A stretch of DNA of 64,000 bases from NCBI GenBank assembly GCA_022791635.1, contig JAAVZL010000008.1, positions 1-64,000 of the forward strand, given 5' to 3'. Shown piece by piece: positions 35,447 through 44,488 of the stretch. This DNA is from Lachnospiraceae bacterium (GTDB taxonomy: Bacteria > Bacillota > Clostridia > Lachnospirales > Lachnospiraceae). Every line of letters starts with the position of its first letter. The first letter of the stretch is position 1. The position numbers were made by a program, and so were the translations under genes. Under the pieces are notes generated by a model that had not been told where the DNA came from, did not search any database, and saw nothing but the letters and a program-made list of their open reading frames with translations.

Positions 35447-36766
35447 TTATGATCCTTTAAGCTTCCCGCCACCCTCTCCCCGTTTCTTAACATTCCGGGC
35501 GGTGTTGGTCTTCTCCTTATCACAGTAACCACAGGCGGAACAGAAGAAGTCCTCTTTCGTCTTTGTCCCTATGGCTCCGCAAAAGCTGCATTCCCTGCTG
35601 ATGTCTTTTCCAAAAACCTCCGCCAGCTTTATGGACTGCTCCTCGCACTTCTGGGCCAGCCTTTTCCGGATATATCCTCTCTGCCACAGATTGACGGAAT
35701 CGTTGATTTCCCTATTTATCCCTCTCTTCGATACCCACGGAAGCTTCGCCATATAAATGATCTGAGGCTTTTCTTCCCGAAGAAAACGATTGAGCTCCTG
35801 ATTGATATAACCGTGCAGCTGCTCCCGAAGACGCTGTTTCTTCGCATCATACTTCTTTCGCCCCGGATTGCTCTCCTTGTTCTGGCTGTAGACCCGTGCC
35901 TGCTCCCGAAGCCATTTTGCATAAGCAATTTGGTAATCCCCAAGCTGCTCTCCATAGCACTTTCCCTCATGGGTCGTCAGCATGGTGTACATACCAAACG
36001 CCACCCCAATTTCCCGGGTATAATCCGTATTTTTACGAATCTTCATACGAAGGGGTACCCGGATCTCAAGCCGTCCCTCTTCTGGGTACAGCTGAATCGA
36101 AAGCTGGGAAGTATATTGGTTGTTATCTGTCAGCGGCACAAAGACACGCTTTCTTTTTTCCTTAACGGAAATGTAGATTCCATGATCTCCGTAGCGGTAG
36201 GCCCGCTCCGCAATGGAAAATCCCAGGGTACCCTCTGTGTGCAGCCTGGCATGATGCTTTCTCACCTGTCTGCGCAGATACCGGTGGAGCTTTTCGGTAT
36301 CCACCTTTGCGCTGAGCCTGATACACTGCGCCTGTATGCTTCCGGGAAGCTCCAGGGGCTTGTTGTTTAACGCCTGTTCAAAGGCATTGCTGACTTTTAA
36401 GAGAAATCTCAGATAATGCTTATCCTCCTCCGTAAAGCCCTGATTCTGGCCAACCAGCTTGAGAATCCTGGATTTTGTTCTACCCCACTGAGCCCGGATA
36501 TCACCCAGGGCGTCAAAGACAGCCAGATAAAAATACACTGACGGCAGTCCTAAGCTGTCTCTTAGGCCACTTTCTGTCATCTCATTCTGCACCGTGTAGC
36601 CCGGATAAAGCTTCGACAGACTGCCAATACTGCCAAAACGGGCATATACATAATTCTTTACCTTACTATAGTCCCCGGCAACCTCCAGAAGCTTCTGCAT
36701 ATGCTCTCCCGGAATGGGGCCGCTGCTGTATTGGCGTACGGTTTTACAGACAGTTGCAGATGGCAT
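35447..36766 (-). CDS. Nuclease-dead TnpB-like protein (TldR-like), complete copy
   Basis: 439 residues. The zinc ribbon of the TnpB/OrfB family is intact (C393, C396, C409, C412). All three RuvC catalytic acids are replaced. The IGxDxG motif reads IGVAFG, with A256 for Asp. The IxxEDL motif reads IYMAKL, with A340 for Glu. The RDxNAAxNI motif reads EKTNTARNV, with K419 for Asp. An active transposon nuclease is thus excluded, and no TnpA or IS ends are visible. Dead TnpBs (TldRs) are known RNA-guided transcriptional repressors; that function is inferred here. The gene is driven by the invertible promoter in the ON orientation and is followed by the glycan operon. Confidence 0.85.
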   Translation of the reverse strand: MPSATVCKTVRQYSSGPIPGEHMQKLLEVAGDYSKVKNYVYARFGSIGSLSKLYPGYTVQNEMTESGLRDSLGLPSVYFYLAVFDALGDIRAQWGRTKSRILKLVGQNQGFTEEDKHYLRFLLKVSNAFEQALNNKPLELPGSIQAQCIRLSAKVDTEKLHRYLRRQVRKHHARLHTEGTLGFSIAERAYRYGDHGIYISVKEKRKRVFVPLTDNNQYTSQLSIQLYPEEGRLEIRVPLRMKIRKNTDYTREIGVAFGMYTMLTTHEGKCYGEQLGDYQIAYAKWLREQARVYSQNKESNPGRKKYDAKKQRLREQLHGYINQELNRFLREEKPQIIYMAKLPWVSKRGINREINDSVNLWQRGYIRKRLAQKCEEQSIKLAEVFGKDISRECSFCGAIGTKTKEDFFCSACGYCDKEKTNTARNVKKRGEGGGKLKGS

Positions 36767-36834
36767 AATTAGTTCCTTTCCTGTCAGCTGTGCTTTGGAA
36801 AGTCTTTGCGGTACTGCTTTTAAGAAAGGTTCTT

Positions 36835-36986
36835 AAAAAGTGTACTTTTTTGTATTCCTCATCTTATATGATATCGTCAGGATTATACCATAACATTAGC
36901 TAATTCTGCAAGTTTTTTTCTTCCTTTTTTGTGCTATTTTTCTAAATTTTTCCTCAATTTTTTCATTCTATAAAAGTACACTTTAT
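36835..36986. promoter_or_regulatory. Invertible promoter block, right copy (ON orientation)
   Basis: Inverted repeats AAAAAGTGTACTTTTTT (from about 36835) and AAAAGTACACTTTA (to about 36985) enclose about 150 bp. The interior is the reverse complement of the interior at 464-615, with roughly 8 differences. Outside the repeats both loci are collinear. The block is better conserved between cassettes (about 95 percent) than the adjacent coding DNA (about 80 percent). The enclosed promoter points leftwards into the TnpB-like gene and the glycan operon. Confidence 0.88.
36882..36911 (-). promoter_or_regulatory. Sigma-70 promoter inside the right invertible block
   Basis: On the minus strand -35 TTGCAG (36906-36911), 18-bp spacer, -10 TATAAT (36882-36887). 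The predicted start near 36875 gives a leader of about 110 nt that crosses the left inversion repeat before the ATG at 36766. No terminator is evident between this gene and gmhA other than the weak GATAGC/GCTATT stem, so read-through into the glycan operon is possible. Confidence 0.75.
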
Positions 36987-37021
36987 GATAATGAATCTTT
37001 TCATAAAGTGTACCTTTTTTT
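36972..37021. terminator. Bidirectional hairpin terminator, right cassette
   Basis: GTACACTTTATGA and TCATAAAGTGTAC pair around a short loop, with A- and T-tracts on both sides, as in the left cassette at 601-652. It ends the AAA-ATPase transcript 25 bp after that gene's stop, and insulates the ATPase from the invertible promoter when that points right. One arm is the right inversion repeat. Confidence 0.7.
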
Positions 37022-37045
37022 ATCCGGTGCTTTTATCAAGCTTCT

Positions 37046-38731
37046 CTACCCAATCAAAACCTTCTTCCCTTCAAAAGCAAATCCGTACTTCCGAATCCGC
37101 TCCGGGGCTATCCCTTTGGCCTCCAGGGCAGCGGCGTACCTTTTTTCCTCTATCTGATCCAGGGCCGCTTTCACCGTATCCTCAAGGGTCCTCTCCTTTT
37201 CAGGGCGGAACACCTTGAACTCTATCAGGATCCCATCGTCTCCCTCATGTAAAGGCTCCAGCATCACATCATACCGCCCAAAGCCGCTCTCCCGGTTGGA
37301 CGTCAGCATATAGCGTCCCCGAAGCTCCGCCAGAAGCCCCAGTACAAAGCCATGATAAAATCGCTCCGGCTCCGCCGCCCCGGAAGGTCTTTTTCCGGTG
37401 TCAAAGGAGCTAAAAGTCTGCTCTGTTACCTGATTCATATAGATGTTCATCTCCTCCAGGTCATCCCGCAGCAGAGCTTCCACAAATTCATTGTACCCGC
37501 AGCCGTCTCCTGTGAACCAATTCCGGAACATTTTCTGGAACATAAACCGTACCTCCCGGTTGGTCAACACCAGATCATATTCCTCCCGGAGCCACTCCTC
37601 ATCAAAGAAGAAGCGCTCCACCCGCAGATAGCCACTGGCCAGCAAAAGGCTCCAGATGGCGCTTTCATTATGATCCAACTGATTGAACACAATCTGCTCA
37701 TCAATCTCCGTATGGAGCGCCTTTCCCTCCAGAAGATCTTCCATTATCAGCTTTGTCCGCTTGCTTCCTTCGCGAACCAACTTTCCTATAAGGCTGTTAC
37801 TGCTGGTGTTGGCCCAGTAGGTGGAAAACTTTCTTGTTTTCAAAAAATTCAGAATAGACCATGGATTATAAATATCTCTATGTGTTCCAAATGTAAATCC
37901 ATCATACCACCCTTTTACCATCTCCTTTTTTTCGGAAAGCCCATATTCCTCCAGAGCCTTCCACACTTCTGGCTCTGTAAAGCCAAAACAATCCCCATAG
38001 GTATCGGACGTAGTTGTCACTACAGTGAGATTATTCAGATCTGAAAAAATGGATTCCTTGCTCACCCGGGTGATCCCTGTCATAATGGCACGTTCCAGAT
38101 AGGGATTTGTCTTAAAAGTAGCATTAAACAGGCTTCTGGTAAAAGCAACAATCTCCTCCCAATAACCGTTTACATAGGCCTCCTGCATGGGCGTATCATA
38201 CTCGTCCAGTAAAATAATGACTTTTTTTTCGTAATAACGGGACAAATACTCGGAAAGCTGATTAATCGCCAGTACTGCGTCCGCATCCTCCATGTCCTTT
38301 GTCTTGCTTTTAAATGCATCCTTCTCCTGCTCTGTCAGACAAGGGCTCTCCAGCAAAAATGCATTTCTGGCATATTCCCTGGCAATCAATTCGCACAGAA
38401 TCCTCCGTGTATTATAAAAATCACTGCTTTTTACATCTGCAAAGCTTAGGAAAATGACCGGGTAGGTTCCCTGCAGCTTCCGGTACTTTTCTTCCCCCCA
38501 GATGGTAAGCCCTTCAAACAAATCACTGCGTCCGGCGTATTTTACGGAAAAAAACTGCTCTGTCATGCTCATAGTCAGGGTCTTTCCGAAACGCCTGGGG
38601 CGGGTGATTAAGGTAACCATATCCTGATTTTCCCACCACTCTTTGATGAATTTAGTTTTATCTATATAAAAATTATCATTGGTAATCACTTGTTCAAAAT
38701 TTTGATGTCCGATTCCGATGGTCCGTGCCAT
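37046..38731 (-). CDS. AAA-ATPase-like / PD-(D/E)XK nuclease-fold protein, right copy
   Basis: 561 residues from ATG 38731, which has AAAGGAGG upstream; an in-frame TTG at 38845 falls in the -35 box and is rejected. It is closely similar to the left copy: [16 protein letters not shown] (Walker A), [13 protein letters not shown] (Walker B), [20 protein letters not shown], and the nuclease-fold residues in GRYDVMLEP and GILIEFKV. The regions around residues 95-155 and 370-400 diverge most. The cassette order ATPase, terminator, invertible promoter, TnpB-like gene is the same as at the left end. Confidence 0.85.
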   Translation of the reverse strand: MARTIGIGHQNFEQVITNDNFYIDKTKFIKEWWENQDMVTLITRPRRFGKTLTMSMTEQFFSVKYAGRSDLFEGLTIWGEEKYRKLQGTYPVIFLSFADVKSSDFYNTRRILCELIAREYARNAFLLESPCLTEQEKDAFKSKTKDMEDADAVLAINQLSEYLSRYYEKKVIILLDEYDTPMQEAYVNGYWEEIVAFTRSLFNATFKTNPYLERAIMTGITRVSKESIFSDLNNLTVVTTTSDTYGDCFGFTEPEVWKALEEYGLSEKKEMVKGWYDGFTFGTHRDIYNPWSILNFLKTRKFSTYWANTSSNSLIGKLVREGSKRTKLIMEDLLEGKALHTEIDEQIVFNQLDHNESAIWSLLLASGYLRVERFFFDEEWLREEYDLVLTNREVRFMFQKMFRNWFTGDGCGYNEFVEALLRDDLEEMNIYMNQVTEQTFSSFDTGKRPSGAAEPERFYHGFVLGLLAELRGRYMLTSNRESGFGRYDVMLEPLHEGDDGILIEFKVFRPEKERTLEDTVKAALDQIEEKRYAAALEAKGIAPERIRKYGFAFEGKKVLIG

Positions 38732-38816
38732 ACCTACATCCTCCTTTCCCTGCTCCCTTTTCTGCAAAGGGAATACTATTATCGCTACCTCAAAAAGCCG
38801 TCCTCTCTTACTCTCT

Positions 38817-38845
38817 AGTATAACAACTTTCAACCGCCCCTTCAA
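38817..38845 (-). promoter_or_regulatory. Promoter of the right AAA-ATPase gene
   Basis: On the minus strand -35 TTGAAG (38840-38845), 17-bp spacer, -10 TATACT (38817-38822). It has the same spacing and nearly the same boxes as the left copy. It lies immediately after the stop codon of the helicase gene (38861). Confidence 0.6.
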
Positions 38846-38860
38846 CGGCTAACGAAAAAG

Positions 38861-40705
38861 TTATTCCTCCCCGTCTTCCTCAAGAAGCTCCTCCAAAAAC
38901 CGCGACCGCTCCGCCTTCCGGTTGTAAAGCTTCTTCACGGAAAAAATATACAGAAGCTCCTTCGCCCTGGTCATGGCCACATAGAACAGCCGCCGCTCCT
39001 CCTCGATATCCTCGTCAAGGAACGCCCTCTTATGAGGCGTCACCTTCTCGTTGGCGTCCGGAATAAACACAATCCGGTACTCCAGCCCCTTACTGCTGTG
39101 CATGGTGGCAAGGGACACGCTGTTGCTCTCCCGCTCCTGGGCTTTCGCCTGCCGCTCAAGCTCCCTCTTATATTCCTTAATATGTACACTCCACTCCTCA
39201 AAGGTCCCAAAGCCCTTGGCCAGAGCCGAAAGCTCGTCCAGAACCTCCAAAAGCTCCTCCGGCTTCCGGTTCCGATACTCTGCGTACTCCCTCAGATACT
39301 CCTCATACCCCACCACATTGCGGATATAGTGAAGAGCTCCAAAGGGGCTTAACCGCCCAATCATCCGCAAATCTCCCTGTAGCTTCTCGATCCGCTCACA
39401 CACCCAGGGTTTGTCCTCATAGCAGCACAGCAGAGCCTCAAAGGAAATCTCCTCTTCCTCCAGGCATTCCCGCCCCAGATACCGCTTGGGCCGGTTCATA
39501 ACCTGCAGAAAATCACTGCGCTTCCTGCTTCCCTGTGCCATCCTCACGTAGGTAAATATATCCTTCACAATCCAGTGATCATAAAGATTTGGCAGCCGAT
39601 CCCGCATGCGGAAGGGAATCCCCGCGGACATGAGCTCCTCCACCAAAAGCCGGGGCTGGGTATTGGTCCGAAAGAGCACCGCAATATCCGAGTAAGCCCC
39701 TCCCTTTTCCCGGTAGGCCCGGATTTTCTCCACAATACAGACGTTTTCCTCCTCCTGTCCCGGAAATTCATGGGTGATGATCCCAAAGCCAGGGCCCTTT
39801 GCCGCATAAATCTCCTTGGGGAACCGCTCTCTGTTATGTCCAATCACCTTCCCGGCTCCCTTCACAATCTCCGCCGTAGAGCGGAAATTCGCATCCAGCA
39901 GCACCCGGCGGGCCTTCGGATAATCCTTCTCAAAATGCAGCATAATCCGGGGCTTTGCTCCCCGAAACCGATAGATTGATTGATCATCGTCCCCCACAAT
40001 GAACAGGTTGTCCTCCGGCGCCGCCAGAAGGCGCACAATGTCGTACTGGAGCTGATTGATATCCTGAAATTCGTCCACCAGAATATAGCGGTACTTCCTC
40101 TGCCAGGCTCCCAGGATGTCCGGCCGCTCCCGCAAAAGCTCATAACAGTATACCAGCATATCGTCAAAGTCAATCAAGTTGCTTCTGCGCAGCCGATTGT
40201 CATAATCCTCAAAAATCCTTCGAAAAATAGCACAATTGCAGACAGAGGCCTGATAGGAATTCAGATCACAGCGCTCATTCTTCACCCGGCTGATCTCTGC
40301 CGCCACGTCCGTAAGAAACTCCCCCTCGTCGTCGAGCTCCAGCTTGGCCTTCCTCACACAGTCCCGCAGAAACTGGTATTTCTGTTCCTCCCGAAGGATA
40401 TTCTCCGCCCTATAGCCGTAGGCCAGCTTCAGGATCTGAAAAAAGACCGCATGAAAGGTCCCGAAAGACACCTTCGTCCCGTCACTTTTTATCTGGCGCA
40501 GGAAACGCTCCCGCATCTCCTTTGCCGCCGCTTTTGTAAAGGTAATCACCAGGATTTGTGAGGGCTCTATCTGACAGTCCTCAATGAGATACCGGGTTCT
40601 CTGGGTAATCACAGTGGTTTTCCCGCTCCCGGGCCCGGCCAGAACCAGCATGGGGCCGTCCACGTGAGTGGCGGCCCGCTGCTGTGCATTTGATAATTGA
40701 TTCAT
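38861..40705 (-). CDS. UvrD/PcrA-like superfamily 1 DNA helicase
   Basis: 614 residues, shorter than typical PcrA (about 740). Q-motif NAQQRAATHVDGPMLVLAGPGSGKTTVITQRT includes Walker A; motif II is ILVDEFQDINQLQYDIV, motif III VGDDDQSIYRFRGA, motif VI ERRLFYVAMTRAKELLYIF. It unwinds DNA 3' to 5' in repair or replication restart. ATG with AAAAGGA upstream. It starts 12 bp after the gltX stop and is probably cotranscribed with it. This gene marks the boundary between the conserved chromosome and the cassette/glycan region. Confidence 0.9.
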   Translation of the reverse strand: MNQLSNAQQRAATHVDGPMLVLAGPGSGKTTVITQRTRYLIEDCQIEPSQILVITFTKAAAKEMRERFLRQIKSDGTKVSFGTFHAVFFQILKLAYGYRAENILREEQKYQFLRDCVRKAKLELDDEGEFLTDVAAEISRVKNERCDLNSYQASVCNCAIFRRIFEDYDNRLRRSNLIDFDDMLVYCYELLRERPDILGAWQRKYRYILVDEFQDINQLQYDIVRLLAAPEDNLFIVGDDDQSIYRFRGAKPRIMLHFEKDYPKARRVLLDANFRSTAEIVKGAGKVIGHNRERFPKEIYAAKGPGFGIITHEFPGQEEENVCIVEKIRAYREKGGAYSDIAVLFRTNTQPRLLVEELMSAGIPFRMRDRLPNLYDHWIVKDIFTYVRMAQGSRKRSDFLQVMNRPKRYLGRECLEEEEISFEALLCCYEDKPWVCERIEKLQGDLRMIGRLSPFGALHYIRNVVGYEEYLREYAEYRNRKPEELLEVLDELSALAKGFGTFEEWSVHIKEYKRELERQAKAQERESNSVSLATMHSSKGLEYRIVFIPDANEKVTPHKRAFLDEDIEEERRLFYVAMTRAKELLYIFSVKKLYNRKAERSRFLEELLEEDGEE

Positions 40706-40717
40706 AGATTGTCCTTT

Positions 40718-42172
40718 TTACGCGCTCTCCAGCATTTCAATGGCTTTGCGGATCCGACCTAGGGACTCTTCCTTCCCCACAATCTCCATCATCTCCGTAG
40801 CACCGCAGGGAGTCATCTGCTTTCCCGACACGGCCGTCCGCACCGGCCAGAGCACATAGCCGTTCTTATAGCCTTTCTCCTTCACATAATCCATAAGCAG
40901 GGCATACAGAGCATCGTTACCGTAGTCCTTTTGAGCCTCCAAAATCGGCAGCAGCTCCTTAAGCACGAAAAGCGAGCTCTCGGCTGTGGTCTTCATCTTC
41001 TTATGGGTATACATGGACACATCATACTTAGGAAGCTCCTCAAAGAAATCCACAAGGGCCGGGATATCGGGAAATACCTCAATCCGGGTCTTTACCATAG
41101 CCGCAATCTTCTTCAGATCATGATCCTTGGTAATGGCCTCCTTAAGATAGGGCAGCGCCATTTCATAAAAGGCGTCAAAATCCATCGCCTTGAGATACTC
41201 GCCGTTCATCCACTTGAGCTTGGTAAAATCAAACACCGAGGGCGCCTTGCTCATGTGATGATAGTCAAAGACCTCTATGAGCTCCTGAAGGCTGTAAATC
41301 TCCCGATCCTCCTCCGGGCTCCACCCCAGAAGGGCCACAAAGTTGATAATCGTCTCCGGCAGAAAGCCCTGCTCCAGAAGATCCTCAAAGGAGGAATGTC
41401 CGCAGCGCTTGGACAGCTTCTTATGCTCCTCGTCCGTAATGAGCGGACAGTGCACATAGGTAGGAACCTCCCATCCAAAGGCCTCATAAAGCCGGTTATA
41501 CTTGGGTGAGGAGGACAGATATTCATTTCCCCGCACCACGTGGGTAATCCCCATCAGATGATCGTCCACCACATTGGCGAAATTGTAGGTGGGATAACCG
41601 TCGGACTTTATGAGAATCATATCATCAAGCTCTGCATTGTCCACAGAGATCGCGCCGTAAATGTCGTCGTGGAAGGTGGTTGTCCCCTCGGTGGGGTTAT
41701 TCTGACGAATCACATAGGGAACCCCGGCCTTAAGCTTCTTCTCCACCTCTTCCGGGCTTAGGGACAGGCAGTGCTTGTCGTAAATCACAATTTCCTTGCC
41801 GGCCACCTCGGTCTTCAAAGACTCCAGCCTTTCCTTATCACAGAAGCAGTAGTAGGCCTCCCCCTTCTCAATAAGCTTTTTGGCATACTCCAAGTAAATC
41901 CCGGCTGCCTGCCGCTCACTCTGCACATAGGGTCCCACGCCGCCGTCCTTATCCGGTCCCTCGTCATGCTTAAGCCCCGCCTTCTCAAGGGTCCGGTAAA
42001 TAATATCCACCGCCCCCTCCACGAGACGCTCCTGATCCGTATCCTCAATCCGCAGAAGGAAGTCCCCTCCCTCATGCTTTGCAATCAAATATGCATACAG
42101 CGCCGTCCGCAAATTCCCCACATGCATTCTCCCCGTGGGGCTTGGCGCAAACCTTGTCCGAACCTTTTTCAT
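40718..42172 (-). CDS. gltX: Glutamyl-tRNA synthetase
   Basis: 484 residues from ATG 42172 (a GTG one codon upstream is also in frame). Class I synthetase signatures: [20 protein letters not shown] contains the HIGH-type motif, and [16 protein letters not shown] contains the KMSKS-type [34 protein letters not shown] is typical of GluRS. It charges tRNA-Glu (possibly also tRNA-Gln). [10 protein letters not shown] is well conserved. Housekeeping gene with higher GC than the glycan region. Confidence 0.95.
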   Translation of the reverse strand: MKKVRTRFAPSPTGRMHVGNLRTALYAYLIAKHEGGDFLLRIEDTDQERLVEGAVDIIYRTLEKAGLKHDEGPDKDGGVGPYVQSERQAAGIYLEYAKKLIEKGEAYYCFCDKERLESLKTEVAGKEIVIYDKHCLSLSPEEVEKKLKAGVPYVIRQNNPTEGTTTFHDDIYGAISVDNAELDDMILIKSDGYPTYNFANVVDDHLMGITHVVRGNEYLSSSPKYNRLYEAFGWEVPTYVHCPLITDEEHKKLSKRCGHSSFEDLLEQGFLPETIINFVALLGWSPEEDREIYSLQELIEVFDYHHMSKAPSVFDFTKLKWMNGEYLKAMDFDAFYEMALPYLKEAITKDHDLKKIAAMVKTRIEVFPDIPALVDFFEELPKYDVSMYTHKKMKTTAESSLFVLKELLPILEAQKDYGNDALYALLMDYVKEKGYKNGYVLWPVRTAVSGKQMTPCGATEMMEIVGKEESLGRIRKAIEMLESA

Positions 42173-42273
42173 CACTCACACACCTCATTTTCTCTCATTT
42201 CATCCGCCTCTTTCAAACACAAAAGGCCGCTCAGCCCATTATAGTATAAAGCCCTGCACATTACAAGCCGTCT

Positions 42274-42690
42274 TTACTTTTCTTTCCTGCGAATAAACTC
42301 CCGATAGCAAAATCCCATAATATCCTTCCTGGTCACAATCCCGATAAAGATCCGCTTGTCGTCAATGACCGGAACAAAATTTTGATTCATGGCCTTGGAG
42401 AACAAATCCTCAATATTGGAATCAATGGAAATGGGCTCGAATTTCGCCCGCCGTCTCACTGTCTGAATCGACACATCCTCCGCGGTCCTCAGATCCAGGG
42501 AAAACTTATTCTTCAGGGTCCAGAGCATATCCCCCTCTGTGATCGTCCCTATGTACTCTCCGTTCCGATTGATCAGAGGAATGGCCGTAAATCCGCTCCG
42601 CTCCAGCTTCTCAAGCCCCTGACGCAGCGTACTGTCATCATAGAGATAGGCAAGCTCCCCCTTTGGCTTCAAAAAAAACAAGATATTCAT
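42274..42690 (-). CDS. CBS-domain pair protein
   Basis: 138 residues composed of two CBS motifs: LRQGLEKLERSGFTAIPLINRNGEYIGTITEGDML in the first and SIDSNIEDLFSKAMNQNFVPVIDDKRIFIGIVTRKDIM in the second. CBS pairs bind adenosyl ligands such as AMP, ATP or c-di-AMP and act as sensors. With no effector domain, its target is unknown; it resembles the CbpA/CbpB-type single-CBS proteins of Firmicutes. AAGGAAGG precedes the ATG. Confidence 0.85.
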   Translation of the reverse strand: MNILFFLKPKGELAYLYDDSTLRQGLEKLERSGFTAIPLINRNGEYIGTITEGDMLWTLKNKFSLDLRTAEDVSIQTVRRRAKFEPISIDSNIEDLFSKAMNQNFVPVIDDKRIFIGIVTRKDIMGFCYREFIRRKEK

Positions 42691-42783
42691 ACGTTCGTTC
42701 CTTCCTTCGTTTTGAACTTCTATATGCGGACCTGTGCATAAATCACCGGCAGCTTAAGCTGCTGCAAAAATATCCGAAAGGTT

Positions 42784-44319
42784 TTACATCAGCGGAGCCA
42801 AAAGGCGCAAAACCGCGCAGAACAGACTTCCGAAAAATCCCTGTCTTGTATCCTTTAACTGAATCTCCCGGCTCTCCGCAATCGTCTTAAGGCAATCCTC
42901 TTTCACATCCTTCACAATGGAATTTCGGTAAAACAAAGTCCCACACTCAAAATGCAGATACAGGCTGCGAAAATCCATATTGATGGTCCCCACCACAGCC
43001 GTCTCGTCGTCACAGACATAGGACTTGGCATGGAGGAATCCTGGCGTATACTCGTAAATGCGGGCCCCTGCTTTCAAAAGAGAGGGATAATAAGAGCGCG
43101 TCAGCTGAAAAACTACTTTTTTATCGGGAATTCCCGGCGTCACAATCCGCACATCCACCCCCCGCTTGGCTGCCAGACACAGGGCCGTCTCCATCTCATG
43201 ATCCACAATCAGGTAGGGGGTAAAAATATATACGTAATCCCTGGCCTGATTCAAAATATTCAGATAGACATTCTCTGCCACAATCTCCTCGTCCAGAGGC
43301 GAATCTCCGTAGGGCTGCACAAAACCATCCGAAAGGAAAGGCTCCTGGTGATAGCATTCGGGGCGAAAGGCTTCATAGGCAGCGTCCGTTTTCCGAAAGG
43401 CGTTCCACATCTGCAGAAACATTACCGTATAATTCCATACGGCTTCCCCCTTCAGCATAAAGCCCGTATCCTTCCAACGGCCAAAGCGCTCCTTCTCATT
43501 GATATACTCATCCGCCAGATTCACGCCGCCGCTGAAAGCCGTATGTCCGTCAATCACCGTAATCTTTCGGTGATCCCGGTTATTCATCACCAAAGACCAC
43601 AGAGGAACAAAGGGATTGAAGGCCATGCACCGGATCCCCCTGGCCTCCAGCTGCCGGTCATAGCCCGGAGGAAGCAGGGATACGCTGCCCAAATCATCAT
43701 AGATAAACCGCACATCCAAGCCGGCTCTTGCCTTTTCCTCCAGAACCTCCAAAATGCTGTTCCACATCCGGCCTTCTTCCACAATGAAGTATTCCATAAA
43801 TATGAAATGCTCTGCCTTTTTAAGCTCCTCCAAAAGTCTGGGAAACAGCTCATCTCCCAGCTTAAAGTAACAGGCCTTGGTATTCTGGTAAACGGGAAAT
43901 CCGCAGGTATTGGACACATAGGCAAACTGTCCTTTGACTCTTGCGTCAAGTCTCTGTGCCTCCTTAAGAACCGCCTCCTCCTGTGCAAGCGCCTCCCTGG
44001 TGCGGCTCTGCTCCGTCTCCAGCCTTCTGCGCATATTTTTAGAGGGCTGCTTGTTCCCCACAAGCAGATAAAAGAGACCTCCCAAAAGCGGAAATACCAG
44101 GATAAAAATCACCCAGGCCATCTGATAGGCCGGATTTTCTCCCCGCCTGACAATCCAGAGAACCGCCAGCAGGCTCACCAGAGTAAAGAGCACCGAAATG
44201 GCCGTAGAGTAGGTGGTCAGCCTGGTCAAAAAGGTCAAAAGCCAAATCAGCTGAATCAGCAGCAGAAATCCAAAAAACACCAGTCTGCTGGTCAGCAGCT
44301 TAAATATCTTCCGTAACAT
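42784..44319 (-). CDS. cls: Cardiolipin synthase (phospholipase D family)
   Basis: 511 residues. Two N-terminal membrane segments (residues about 10-32 and 38-60, plus a third around 70-88) are followed by two HKD motifs: HRKITVIDGHTAFSGGVNLADEY and HAKSYVCDDETAVVGTINMDFRS. This is the layout of bacterial Cls, which joins two phosphatidylglycerols to cardiolipin at the membrane. A 454-residue antisense frame on the plus strand is a shadow of this gene. Confidence 0.92.
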   Translation of the reverse strand: MLRKIFKLLTSRLVFFGFLLLIQLIWLLTFLTRLTTYSTAISVLFTLVSLLAVLWIVRRGENPAYQMAWVIFILVFPLLGGLFYLLVGNKQPSKNMRRRLETEQSRTREALAQEEAVLKEAQRLDARVKGQFAYVSNTCGFPVYQNTKACYFKLGDELFPRLLEELKKAEHFIFMEYFIVEEGRMWNSILEVLEEKARAGLDVRFIYDDLGSVSLLPPGYDRQLEARGIRCMAFNPFVPLWSLVMNNRDHRKITVIDGHTAFSGGVNLADEYINEKERFGRWKDTGFMLKGEAVWNYTVMFLQMWNAFRKTDAAYEAFRPECYHQEPFLSDGFVQPYGDSPLDEEIVAENVYLNILNQARDYVYIFTPYLIVDHEMETALCLAAKRGVDVRIVTPGIPDKKVVFQLTRSYYPSLLKAGARIYEYTPGFLHAKSYVCDDETAVVGTINMDFRSLYLHFECGTLFYRNSIVKDVKEDCLKTIAESREIQLKDTRQGFFGSLFCAVLRLLAPLM

Positions 44320-44426
44320 TTTTTCTCCATATTCTAGCCTCAGTGTACCTCTTCATCCTACCACATTTTCTCTTTATTTCCAAGTTTAAGGCCCTATTTC
44401 ACAAAATTTTAATATTTGCAGCTCCG

Positions 44427-44477
44427 CAAAAATCCCCACCGTAATGCACAGAGGCACCGGGTGGGGGATTGTCCTAT
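44427..44477 (-). terminator. Terminator of the VanY-like gene
   Basis: On the minus strand ATCCCCCACC and GGTGGGGAT pair across about 20 nt and are followed by TTTTT. It lies just after the stop of the carboxypeptidase gene at 44489. Confidence 0.6.
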
Positions 44478-44488
44478 AAAAACGAAAT

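Noticed and set aside
35447..36766. Active IS200/IS605 element
   Set aside because: No TnpA gene or recognisable element ends were seen, all three catalytic residues are lost, and the gene is in a fixed cassette present twice.
36767..37045. A short protein gene between the TnpB-like gene and the AAA-ATPase
   Set aside because: The only frames are short, differ between the two cassettes and cross the inversion repeats; the stretch is fully explained by the switch and terminator.
38732..38845. N-terminal extension of the right AAA-ATPase from TTG 38845
   Set aside because: The TTG is the -35 box of its own promoter, the left copy has no such extension, and ATG 38731 has an excellent ribosome-binding site.
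42952..44316. 454-residue ORF on the plus strand
   Set aside because: Entirely antisense to cardiolipin synthase, whose HKD motifs are unmistakable; the composition is that of a shadow frame.
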